Positions 13,900 through 21,868 of a DNA stretch of 44,690 bases are shown here, in pieces (position 1 is the first letter of the stretch; each line of letters begins with the position of its first letter). The stretch comes from JAVBSX01 sp031549565 (GTDB lineage: Bacteria; Planctomycetota; Planctomycetia; Pirellulales; Thermoguttaceae): contig JAVBPO010000155.1 in assembly GCA_031549565.1 (NCBI GenBank), positions 1 to 44,690 of the forward strand, in the 5' to 3' direction. A program made the position numbers and the translations under genes. A model generated the notes under the pieces. That model saw nothing but the letters and a program-made list of their open reading frames with translations. It searched no databases and had not been told where the DNA came from.

Positions 13900-16134
13900 T
13901 CACCATTCCACGCGTAGTTTCGTCCCGTTCACGTTTGCCGGGTGGTTCAACAGCAGCGTCGAACTGCCGGCGTCCCAGGGGAAGGCCGATTGATCGACTT
14001 CCGCGCCGCTCACGAAAACTTTTTTCGGCGGACCGGGAAGCAGGATTCGCGTGAAAACTTGTACGTTTTCCGGCGCGGAAAGCGTGAACTCGGCCGCGTC
14101 GGACTCGGCGCTCCACTGCTCGATCCGGCCCGAGGACGCGAGCACCGCCGGGGCTTTCGCGGTCACTTTGTCCAGGTCGAGGTACCATCCTTGGGTTCCC
14201 GGGGCGACGGAGATTTTCGTTTCAATCGGCAGCGTCGCTTCGAGCAGATTGACGTACTTTCCGTCGAGAACCAGCGGTTCCTCGGACACCGATTCGTTCA
14301 TCGTCGCAGCGATGATGTACGGGCCGCGACGGAGCAGGAAGTAATTTCGTTCGATCAGCTTTTCGCCGTGATCTTCGACGCACTCGCGCACCAGCGAACG
14401 CAATTCCTCCGCTTTCTCTTTCGACCGCGAGAAATACGCCGGATGCTTACGGACGACGACGATCTTCCCTTTTCCGAACGTATATTTACCATCCCCCGGT
14501 TTTCTGTCCAGCCCGACCAGTTCCATCAGGTGTTCCGACGGCGCCGCGTAGTTTTGCGGCTCCGTGTTCCACCAATCTTTCGCCTGGTGGAACGGATCGG
14601 TTTCGGCGCCGGCGTAAAGAAGCGTTCCGCCCCGGGCAACCCAGTCGGCCAAGACCGCGTGAACGCCCGGATGCAACGGCTTTTGAAATTCGTAGCTGAG
14701 CAGAAGAATTTTGTAGCGGTCCAGATAGCCCGGGAACCGCAGTACGTTGTCCAACTGAACCGCGCGGGCCGGAATGCCGTGCTTGACCAACGGGAGCGTC
14801 AAACCGTAGAAGCCGGAAAAGCGGTGGATTTCGGCGATGTCCGGCTTCGTCGGGTCGGAGTAATCTGGCGCTCTTCCGTCGCGGTACATCGGCTCGGCCC
14901 GCTGGAACATCGCCGAATCACCGAGAAACACGCCGATTCCGTCCGTCCCTTTTTCCCAGGAAACGTCCGGCTGTTCCATGTCGCGAAGCTGTTGAAAGAC
15001 GGTACTCAAAACCGACGCGTACTCGCCCGGGATCGGCTGGGCATTCGGATCGCGAGCCGGATACTTCCCTTGGAAAACCCGCTGCGGCCAAGGACAGACT
15101 TCGTAATACCACACGTCCGGCTGCAAAAGCGATGCGACGAGCGTGCAGATATAGTTCTTTCGATAATCGTTCCAATCGTAACCGGGATTGTCCTCGATCG
15201 GATCGTGCAGGAAGTACATCCGCTTTTTCGTTCCGCGAACCATTTCCTGCATGATGCAGTATTCGAGGTAAGCGGTCTCGAACGTCCGTTCGGCGTTGAC
15301 GCCTTGGTACGTGTTTTCCGACCGTGCGGTTCCGGTCCAGACCTGCGCGATCATTCCGTCGATCCCCGGCAGGTCCAGCAGCGACGATTCCGGCGAGACG
15401 ATCGCCCATTGCGTGTAGTTGAGCAGCGAATGCGTCGGGACGTAAAAGCGGACCGGGCGTTTGTGTTTGACGAGCGAATACTCCTTAAGCGAACCGCAGA
15501 GTCGGTCCAGCATACGGCGGTACAAATAGTATTTCAGCTTGCTCGCCCGATACTGTGCATCGCAAGTCGAGTCGGGACGAATCCACGGTTCGTTGTAGTA
15601 GATTTCCCACTCCCGTTTAAACGAATCGCTGAACCCGGCCCGGGCCCAGAATTCCGGCTCTTCCAAGTGAACGGCAACGACGCCGGAATCGATCGCTTTT
15701 TTCAGACCGTCTTCGAGGTAGCGGCTGAACGCGATCGAGGGAACCATGTACGGCGTTCGTGGACCATGAAGGATCTGGTTGCCTTGAGGATCGACTTGGG
15801 CGTCGTCCCAGTGATCGATTCCGTCGAATTTTCCGTCGAGAAAATCTTCGTATCCGCCCCAGGAAACGCCGGTCATTAAATGGGGAACGTACTGTGCTTC
15901 GATCCAACGGGGAATCAGCGAAATCGCGTGGTCGGAGATCCCGTAAGGCATCACGAAATCGGTCCGCAAATCGTAGCCCGGCCCGTAGGGGCCCGCTTGC
16001 TGGAAGCCGGTCCGTTCCAAAGAGCGTTCGCCGAGAAGATTCGGCGCGGGCTGAGACTGAGGTTCCGCCGCGAAAAGTGATGCCGTCAGGCCAAGAAGCA
16101 TAAAGAGTGTGAACGTCGCTGTTGCTATTTTCAT
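13900..16134 (-). CDS. Large secreted glycoside-hydrolase-like protein
   Basis: The 744-residue protein has a signal peptide (TATFTLFMLLGLTASLFAA) and then a long alpha/beta region that looks like a TIM barrel. VAVHLEEPEFWARAGF is a candidate acid/base strand, and YKILLLSYEFQKPLHPGVHA followed by DWVARGGTLLYAGAETDPF resembles the glutamine-amidotransferase-like trimerisation domain that follows the barrel in GH42-type beta-galactosidases. The last 150 residues look beta-rich. The likely role is hydrolysis of a polysaccharide outside the cytoplasm, but family and substrate are not certain. No strong ribosome site precedes the ATG, as is common in planctomycetes. Confidence 0.7.
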   Translation of the reverse strand: MKIATATFTLFMLLGLTASLFAAEPQSQPAPNLLGERSLERTGFQQAGPYGPGYDLRTDFVMPYGISDHAISLIPRWIEAQYVPHLMTGVSWGGYEDFLDGKFDGIDHWDDAQVDPQGNQILHGPRTPYMVPSIAFSRYLEDGLKKAIDSGVVAVHLEEPEFWARAGFSDSFKREWEIYYNEPWIRPDSTCDAQYRASKLKYYLYRRMLDRLCGSLKEYSLVKHKRPVRFYVPTHSLLNYTQWAIVSPESSLLDLPGIDGMIAQVWTGTARSENTYQGVNAERTFETAYLEYCIMQEMVRGTKKRMYFLHDPIEDNPGYDWNDYRKNYICTLVASLLQPDVWYYEVCPWPQRVFQGKYPARDPNAQPIPGEYASVLSTVFQQLRDMEQPDVSWEKGTDGIGVFLGDSAMFQRAEPMYRDGRAPDYSDPTKPDIAEIHRFSGFYGLTLPLVKHGIPARAVQLDNVLRFPGYLDRYKILLLSYEFQKPLHPGVHAVLADWVARGGTLLYAGAETDPFHQAKDWWNTEPQNYAAPSEHLMELVGLDRKPGDGKYTFGKGKIVVVRKHPAYFSRSKEKAEELRSLVRECVEDHGEKLIERNYFLLRRGPYIIAATMNESVSEEPLVLDGKYVNLLEATLPIETKISVAPGTQGWYLDLDKVTAKAPAVLASSGRIEQWSAESDAAEFTLSAPENVQVFTRILLPGPPKKVFVSGAEVDQSAFPWDAGSSTLLLNHPANVNGTKLRVEW

Positions 16135-16230
16135 GGGATTATCGGTTGATGGTGAAAAATTTTTCCTCCAAGGACACGAAGATACAGTATAGCTGTTCGA
16201 ACTTCAACACGCAACTTGTGGACCTGTCTC

Positions 16231-16270
16231 TGTTCCGCAAGTTTCGCTTCGCTTCACATGCGGCTCTTTG
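16231..16270. repeat. Dispersed 40-bp hairpin repeat, copy 2
   Basis: It matches 8717-8756 in the same orientation with three substitutions. In this copy the loop contains GCGAAGC, itself a very stable mini-hairpin sequence. It sits in the 358-bp gap between divergent genes, upstream of the DUF1559 gene promoter. Confidence 0.6.
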
Positions 16271-16317
16271 GCGGTGTCGATGGGGTAAAATAATTTTTCA
16301 AATTTTTTTGAGAATAC

Positions 16318-16346
16318 TTGTTTTGAAAAACGCGAAAGGCTATAAC
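16318..16346 (+). promoter_or_regulatory. Candidate promoter of the DUF1559-lipoprotein pair
   Basis: TTGTTT (16318-16323), a 17-bp spacer and TATAAC (16341-16346) fit a moderate sigma-70 promoter in an AT-rich tract. It would give a leader of about 140 nt before the ATG at 16493. The rest of 16135-16492 holds only the dispersed repeat at 16231 and no gene. Confidence 0.4.
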
Positions 16347-16492
16347 GACAATGAAGGGGGGATCAAGGGAGGAAACCCGCCCTCCATTTCGCCCCTTCGG
16401 CTGCTGTTGTTGCCGAATTCGAAACGGTCGTGTCGCGACAACGGCTCTCAGTGTTGTTTTTCTTTTTTTCTTTTCCTCGATTGGAGAGTCCC

Positions 16493-17611
16493 ATGGATAA
16501 AAACTCACACTTTCGATTTCGAAGCCGTATTTTCGTGCCGGGAAATACCCGAGGTTTCACCTTGGTCGAGCTTCTCGTCGTCATCGCGATCATTGGAATT
16601 TTGATCGCCCTGTTGCTTCCCGCCGTTCAAGCCGCTCGCGAAGCGGCCCGACGGATGCAGTGTTCCAACAACCTGAAACAGATCGGTTTGGCGGTTCACA
16701 ACTTTCACGATGCCCGAAATGGAATTCCCCCGTTGGAAGTCCACGAGTTTCGGGTCGGATTTTGGCCGATTCTATTCCCGTACATGGAAAAAACGTCCTT
16801 GTGGGAAATTTTTCTCCGAGGGCCCCATGCCACGTTTAACGAAGGCTTGGACACCTGCGTCGCCGGGTGCGTGAACCCTTATGGGAATCTCGGGCGCGAA
16901 TGGTGGAACGATCGACTCACCGAAGAAGACCGGAACGGTTTGAGCAGTCTTCCGATGTACCTTTGCCCGACGCGACGCACCGGCGTTCAAAAATGCACGG
17001 GAACCGGCCCCGGCGATCCCGAAAATCCCCGCCCGGGACCGGTCGGTGATTATGCGGTTGTCGTTTACACAGGCAGCGACAACTCTACGCAATGGGCCGC
17101 GTGCTTTTTCACCTACGGCGGTACGGACCACTATTCGTTCCACCGCGGACCGGTCCGGGTCGCGATCACGGATTTCAATCCGGGCAACTTGGCGATCACC
17201 GGATTTAAGCCGCGCGACTCGTTTTCCTGGTGCAGCGATGGATTGTCCAACCAGTTGATTCTCGGCGAAAAGCACATTCCGACCGCCCGGCTCGGTCACT
17301 GCGGCCAAAACGGTCTGAACGGCTGGAGAGATCAGGGGGATTGCGGAATTCTCGGCACCTCCGGCGGTTTTTCCGCTTCGATGGTTCGGCAAATTCACCC
17401 GACTTTCAACCTGTTGGGAAAAGGCCCGAGCAGTTTCGGTGGGGATAACGACAACCCGATCGATGTTTACGGTTTCGGCAGTTACCATACCGGAGTGATT
17501 CAATTCCTGTACGGCGACGGATCCGTTCATCCGATCAGTAACACGGTCCCGCTGACCGTGCTGAGCGCTTTGGCCGACGTCAAGGACGGCAAAGCGGTTT
17601 CCCTCCCGTAA
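16493..17611 (+). CDS. DUF1559 type II pseudopilin-like protein
   Basis: The ATG at 16493 follows GGAGAG and gives 372 residues. The start has the prepilin signature RGFTLVELLVVIAIIGILIA, cut after Gly by prepilin peptidase, followed by the hydrophobic helix and PAVQAAREAARR. The remainder is the DUF1559 domain seen in dozens of copies per planctomycete genome, with NNLKQIGLAVHNFHD near the front and the terminal block LYGDGSVHPIS. It should be a surface or periplasmic pseudopilin-like protein, substrate unknown. It is followed 42 nt later by a small lipoprotein gene, the usual pairing. Confidence 0.93.
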   Translation: MDKNSHFRFRSRIFVPGNTRGFTLVELLVVIAIIGILIALLLPAVQAAREAARRMQCSNNLKQIGLAVHNFHDARNGIPPLEVHEFRVGFWPILFPYMEKTSLWEIFLRGPHATFNEGLDTCVAGCVNPYGNLGREWWNDRLTEEDRNGLSSLPMYLCPTRRTGVQKCTGTGPGDPENPRPGPVGDYAVVVYTGSDNSTQWAACFFTYGGTDHYSFHRGPVRVAITDFNPGNLAITGFKPRDSFSWCSDGLSNQLILGEKHIPTARLGHCGQNGLNGWRDQGDCGILGTSGGFSASMVRQIHPTFNLLGKGPSSFGGDNDNPIDVYGFGSYHTGVIQFLYGDGSVHPISNTVPLTVLSALADVKDGKAVSLP

Positions 17612-17653
17612 TGGATCAGCTTCCTTTCACTCTCGATCAAAAGGATTGTGTTT

Positions 17654-18088
17654 ATGAAAAACCTTGCCTTGCTCACGTCGTGTTTGATTTTCTGTTCGCT
17701 CCTGATCGGATGCAACAAAAATTCCCAAGTGACCGGAAAGATCACTTTCCCGGACGGTACGCCTTTTACGACCGGAACGGTTGTTTTCGAAAATGAAAAA
17801 ACGTCGGCCAATGGGCGGATTCAGCCGGACGGAACGTACCGGCTCGGCTCGGTCAAAGAAAACGACGGGGTTCCCAAAGGAAGTTATCGGGTCAGCATCT
17901 CCGGGGCGGTCACTTATGGAGCAGCTCCGGAAGCCCCCAAGGACCCTTACGCGTCCCGGGGAAGCGCGTCGCCGCTGCCGGCGAGTATTCCGTTGATTAA
18001 CCGCAAGTTTTTCAGCGCGGAAACCTCGGAATTGAAATGCGACGTCAAAGGGAATACGGTTTACGACATCCAAGTCGAAAAACCGTAA
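17654..18088 (+). CDS. Small lipoprotein with transthyretin-like fold
   Basis: The start at ATG 17654 is supported by AAGGA at 17641-17645; an upstream GTG at 17648 is less likely. The 144 residues have a lipoprotein signal (LLTSCLIFCSLLIGC) and then a beta-sandwich of the kind VTGKITFPDGTPFTTGTV, with PDGTYRLGSV and PKGSYRVSI, typical of carboxypeptidase-regulatory/transthyretin-like domains. Lipoproteins like this commonly follow DUF1559 genes in planctomycetes, so it probably works with the pseudopilin encoded just upstream. Confidence 0.88.
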   Translation: MKNLALLTSCLIFCSLLIGCNKNSQVTGKITFPDGTPFTTGTVVFENEKTSANGRIQPDGTYRLGSVKENDGVPKGSYRVSISGAVTYGAAPEAPKDPYASRGSASPLPASIPLINRKFFSAETSELKCDVKGNTVYDIQVEKP

Positions 18089-18194
18089 ACCGTGTGTTTT
18101 GACCGACGTAATACAATTACGGGGAAAGGTTGTTGATTTTTTTACAATGACAGCGAGATCGGGAGTGAAACGACCATCTCGCGGCTTATTTATC

Positions 18195-18208
18195 GGAGCG
18201 GAAGCTCC
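18195..18208. terminator. Short hairpin between convergent genes
   Basis: GGAGC (18195-18199) and GCTCC (18204-18208) form a 5-bp stem with a GGAA tetraloop in the 143-bp gap between the lipoprotein gene (plus) and the aminotransferase gene (minus). No T-tract follows, so a terminator role is uncertain. Confidence 0.25.
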
Positions 18209-18231
18209 AGCCGCCTACCGGGGCTCCCGGT

Positions 18232-19422
18232 TTATGTCGTGCTCGCCTGTCGCAATTCGCCGGCGAGAATGTCGATTCCTTCGTCGGCTAAATTGGGCGG
18301 CATGTTCATCGCGGGGAGAAGTCGTAAGACATTTCCCTGCGTACAGTTAATGAGCAGCCCTTTTTCCATGCACTTGTTCACGATCGGGGCCCCCTCGACG
18401 GCGAGTTCGATCCCGATCATCACGCCGATCCCGCGAACGTCTTTGATCACATCGGTCGTTTCGGCGAGTTCGCGGAATCGTCGGAGGAAGTGCGCGCCGA
18501 GCTTTTTCGCCTTTTCAAGCAGTCCTTCCTTTTCGATCATTTCAATTGCCGCGATTCCGGCGGCGGCCGCGATCGGATTACCGCCGTACGTTGCCGCGTG
18601 AGTTCCCGGTTTGAGACTCGGGGCGATTTCTTTCTTGGCGAGCATTGCCGCGCCCGCCAAACCGCCGCAAACGGCTTTTGCAACCGTCAATATGTCCGGA
18701 ACGACGTTGAAAGTCTGATACGCGAACCAATCGCCGGTTCGACCGAATCCGCTTTGCACCTCGTCAAAAATCAGCAAAAGCCCATGCTTGTCACAGAGCG
18801 AACGCAGCCCCTGCAGGAAACCGTCGGGCGGAATTCGAACGCCCCCTTCCCCTTGGATCGGTTCGATCATGATCGCGGCGGTTTCGTCGTCGATCGCTTT
18901 TTCCACGGCCTCCAAATCACCGTAAGGAGCGTAAGTGAAGCCTGCCAGGAGCGGGCCGATCCCTTCATGGTATTTCGGCTGACCTGTCGCGGAAATCGCC
19001 CCCATCGTTCTCCCGTGAAAACTCGACAGGAACGTGATGATCTTGTATTTTCCTTTCGGGCTGTGTAACCGGGTCAGTTTGATTGCCGCTTCGTTCGCTT
19101 CGGCGCCGCTGTTGCAGAAAAACGCCTGACCGCCGAAGCTCCGCTCCGAAAGTCGTTTGGCCCACTCCCCCTGCTGCTCCGAATACCAAGTGTTCGGAAT
19201 GTGGATGAGTGTCGCGACCTGCTTCTGGACCGCTTCGACGACCGGCGGTGGACAATGCCCGAGCAGCCCGCACCCCCAGCCGGGGAAAAAGTCCAGATAC
19301 CGGTTGCCTTCGGCGTCCCAAATATAAGAACCTTCCCCGCGAACCAGAGCGACCGGATACCGAGTGTAATTACCGATCACGTATTTCGAAAATGTCGCGA
19401 TGATTTCCTGAGTGCTTTGCAT
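18232..19422 (-). CDS. argD: Acetylornithine/succinylornithine aminotransferase-like enzyme
   Basis: This 396-residue class III aminotransferase uses pyridoxal phosphate: NSGAEANEAAIKLTR (about 104-118) binds the phosphate, FDEVQSGFGRTG carries Asp220, and DILTVAKAVCGG holds Lys249 that forms the Schiff base. The region ATYGGNPIAAAAG binds the cofactor phosphate across the dimer. The best match in general pattern is ArgD, which makes acetylornithine in arginine synthesis. Related enzymes (ornithine or 4-aminobutyrate aminotransferases) cannot be fully excluded, and no other arginine gene is in the window. Confidence 0.88.
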   Translation of the reverse strand: MQSTQEIIATFSKYVIGNYTRYPVALVRGEGSYIWDAEGNRYLDFFPGWGCGLLGHCPPPVVEAVQKQVATLIHIPNTWYSEQQGEWAKRLSERSFGGQAFFCNSGAEANEAAIKLTRLHSPKGKYKIITFLSSFHGRTMGAISATGQPKYHEGIGPLLAGFTYAPYGDLEAVEKAIDDETAAIMIEPIQGEGGVRIPPDGFLQGLRSLCDKHGLLLIFDEVQSGFGRTGDWFAYQTFNVVPDILTVAKAVCGGLAGAAMLAKKEIAPSLKPGTHAATYGGNPIAAAAGIAAIEMIEKEGLLEKAKKLGAHFLRRFRELAETTDVIKDVRGIGVMIGIELAVEGAPIVNKCMEKGLLINCTQGNVLRLLPAMNMPPNLADEGIDILAGELRQASTT

Positions 19423-19634
19423 GGTATAAGGGTGAAAAGGGATATTACCCGTTTAGCCGGAGCGTCGGAGACGCCCGCGTAACCAACGGAAAGCAAATTA
19501 TTTCACGTTTGGGAAAATCGTAAAGGAGGACGCGTTTTGACCGTCAATCGGGCGACCGGTTTTCTCAACGTTAAATTCCGCCCTCCGTTCGTCTTTTCAA
19601 CTTTGCGGTTCTCTTGCGGTATGGCAAGGAACAC
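19423..19634. other. Intergenic part between argD and the ABC exporter
   Basis: Apart from a small hairpin GCGTC-GGA-GACGC near 19464-19476 (a common short motif in planctomycete spacers) I see no gene or RNA here. The right end leads into the exporter promoter at 19635. Confidence 0.35.
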
Positions 19635-19662
19635 TTGCCGTTCGGGGGAGAAAAAGTATAAT
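19635..19662 (+). promoter_or_regulatory. Promoter of the ABC exporter gene
   Basis: TTGCCG (19635-19640), a 16-bp spacer and a perfect TATAAT (19657-19662) form a strong sigma-70 promoter. The transcript would begin near 19669 with a leader of about 56 nt. Confidence 0.65.
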
Positions 19663-19672
19663 GACCCGATTC

Positions 19673-19702
19673 AAAAGGAGCGATCCGTTTCCTCCTTTTT
19701 TT
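19673..19702 (+). terminator. Terminator-like hairpin in the exporter leader
   Basis: AAAAGGAG (19673-19680) pairs with CTCCTTTT (19692-19699), giving an 8-bp stem, and a T7 run (19696-19702) overlaps its 3' side. It starts only a few nucleotides after the predicted transcription start and lies before the ATG at 19725. It could act as an attenuator or hide the AAGGAG sequence. The run is partly inside the stem, so termination would be weak. Confidence 0.35.
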
Positions 19703-19724
19703 GTTTTCCGCGCGCACTCGATAC

Positions 19725-21707
19725 ATGAAAAATCTTTTTCGGGCGATCCAGCTCACGTTTCGCTATAAACTTTCGATCGTCGCGTCGATTTTTTGTGCGC
19801 TGATGATCGGCGTACTCTGGGGCGGGAATATCGGGGCGATCACGGCGCCGATCGTGGAAATCTGCTTGAAAAACGACAACTTCGTCGATTGGTTCGAACG
19901 CAAAATCGGTGAAACCGAAAAAACGAAAATCGATCTGGAAACGAAAATCGCGACGCTCGAAACCGAATCGGAAACCGACCAGGACGCGAAAGCCAGGTAT
20001 GAGCTCGGTCGATCCCGCAGCGAACTGAGTTGGAATCAATGGTATCGTTTCCTTTTGCTCCGTTTTCAGCCGGTCGTCAATCGCTTCTGCCCCCGCGACG
20101 CGTTTCTGACGCTCGTGATGATCGTTTCGTTCGCCTTGGTCGTGACCTTGCTCAAAGCGGTTTTTACGATCCTGCACGCAATTCTTTCCGCCCGAATCGC
20201 CGCGAAAACGATTTGCGAAATCCGGAACCAAATGTTTCGCAAAATCATTCGGTACGAAGTCAACTACTTCAGCCAGCAGGGGATTTCCAATGTGATGAGC
20301 CGGATCATCGGGGAAGTCAACAGTCTTTCCATCGGATTGACCGTACTGTACGGCAAACTGATTCGCGAACCGATTAAAATGGTCGCCTGCCTGGTCGGAG
20401 CGGCGTTGATCAGTTGGCAACTGCTTCTGTTGACGTTGATTCTCGTTCCCGTCGCCGCGTATGCGATACGCTGGCTCGCCAAGTCGCTCAAGCGGGTCGT
20501 CCGAAACGGACTTCAGCAAGCGGTGCTTTTGTTCGGACGTTTGGAAGAATCGATCCGTTCCATCCGGGTCGTCAAGGCGTTCGTGACCGAGCGCTGCGAA
20601 TTCGGCAAATTCCGGCAAACGAACGTCGCGCTATACCGTTTGACGATGAAAACGGCGAAATACGACGCCCTGACCAACCCGCTCACGGAAGTGCTCGGCG
20701 TCGCGATGATCTGCATTGCCGCGCTGGCCGGGTCGTATCTGGTGATGAATCAGCGAGCGGATATTTTCGGCATTCCGATGTCCGACGGGCCGCTTTCCCA
20801 AGCGATGCTGTTGACCTTTTTCGTACTGCTGGCCGGAGCGTCGGATCCCGCGAGAAAACTGTCCGATATTTTCACGCAATGCCAAACGGCGATCGTCGCC
20901 GCGGACCGCGTGTTCGAGCTGATCGACCGGGAAATTCCGATCGTCGACGCGCCGAACGCGGTCCGGATGCCGCGACATTCCAAGTCGATCACGTTCGATC
21001 GCGTCTCTTTTTCGTACCTGCCGGACAAGCCGATTTTGAAAGACGTTTCGCTGGACATTCCGTTCGGGGAAACGCTCGCGATCGTCGGCCCCAGCGGCTG
21101 CGGAAAAAGCACGATGCTCAGTCTGATACCCCGATTCGCCGACGCGACCTCGGGCGACGTCCGGATCGACGGCGTCGCGGTTCGAACGGCGAAAATGCAC
21201 GATGTCCGCCGGATGATGGGAATCATTACGCAGGAGCCGATTCTGTTCAATGACACCATCATGAACAACATCCGGTACGGTTCGCCGTTCGCGACCGACG
21301 AGGAAGTGATCGAGGCGGCGAAAAACGCGTTTGCGCACGAATTTATTGAAAAGGAACTCGTCCACGGCTACAAAACGAACGTCGGACCCGGCGGCGCACT
21401 TTTGTCCGGCGGACAGCGGCAGCGAATCGCCCTGGCCCGGGCGTTTCTGTGCGACCCGGCGATCCTGCTGCTCGACGAAGCGACGAGCCAGATTGATTTA
21501 TACAGCGAGCAGAAGATTCACGAAGCGCTCGCGAAGTTCATCGGCAAACGGACGACGATTCTCGTCACACACCGCCTGTCTGCGTTGACGTTAGCCGACC
21601 GGATCGTCGTGCTCCAGGACGGCGTCATCGAAAGCATCGGAACGCAACAAGAACTCCTCACCCAATCCCCCTACTTCGCCCGACTCTGCCAAATCGACCA
21701 AGGATAA
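19725..21707 (+). CDS. ABC exporter, fused permease and ATPase (MsbA-like)
   Basis: The ATG at 19725 gives 660 residues; a TTG at 19701 would add eight. The N-terminal half has transmembrane segments, including SIVASIFCALMIGVLWGG, and a charged periplasmic coiled-coil insertion (about residues 62-105, many Glu/Lys/Thr) after the first segment. The C-terminal half is a complete ATPase: Walker A GPSGCGKST (about 454), signature LSGGQRQRIALARA (about 560), Walker B ILLLDEAT (about 578) and the switch His in LVTHR. Such half-transporters work as homodimers and move lipids or lipid-linked molecules. The next gene, uppP, fits a link with undecaprenyl or envelope lipids, but the substrate is not known. 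Confidence 0.9.
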   Translation: MKNLFRAIQLTFRYKLSIVASIFCALMIGVLWGGNIGAITAPIVEICLKNDNFVDWFERKIGETEKTKIDLETKIATLETESETDQDAKARYELGRSRSELSWNQWYRFLLLRFQPVVNRFCPRDAFLTLVMIVSFALVVTLLKAVFTILHAILSARIAAKTICEIRNQMFRKIIRYEVNYFSQQGISNVMSRIIGEVNSLSIGLTVLYGKLIREPIKMVACLVGAALISWQLLLLTLILVPVAAYAIRWLAKSLKRVVRNGLQQAVLLFGRLEESIRSIRVVKAFVTERCEFGKFRQTNVALYRLTMKTAKYDALTNPLTEVLGVAMICIAALAGSYLVMNQRADIFGIPMSDGPLSQAMLLTFFVLLAGASDPARKLSDIFTQCQTAIVAADRVFELIDREIPIVDAPNAVRMPRHSKSITFDRVSFSYLPDKPILKDVSLDIPFGETLAIVGPSGCGKSTMLSLIPRFADATSGDVRIDGVAVRTAKMHDVRRMMGIITQEPILFNDTIMNNIRYGSPFATDEEVIEAAKNAFAHEFIEKELVHGYKTNVGPGGALLSGGQRQRIALARAFLCDPAILLLDEATSQIDLYSEQKIHEALAKFIGKRTTILVTHRLSALTLADRIVVLQDGVIESIGTQQELLTQSPYFARLCQIDQG

Positions 21708-21736
21708 TGAAGGTTGCAGACGGCAGTGGACAGGTA

Positions 21737-21867
21737 TGAAATAAGAAATATGAAATAAGAAATATCGCTTGTTTGGACTTTACTCATTGTTCTATTTTTT
21801 CTCATTTGTCAGTCAGCGCTCGCTTGCGCTTCCCGCTCTGTATTATTATTTCTTATTTCTTATTTAA
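21737..21867. repeat. Heptad-array element before uppP
   Basis: Four 7-bp units (TGAAATA/AGAAATA alternating) fill 21737-21764. The right side, 21841-21867, carries TATTTCT, TATTTCT and TATTTAA, the reverse complement of the left unit. Between them are 76 bp of non-coding DNA. The right array ends one base before the uppP ATG at 21869, so no ribosome site is left in front of that gene. Confidence 0.7.
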
Positions 21868-21868
21868 A

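Noticed and set aside
13942..15879. 645-codon plus-strand frame opposite the secreted glycosidase-like gene
   Set aside because: The minus strand has a signal peptide and coherent domains. The plus-strand product is Arg/Val/Phe-rich with no signal or motif.
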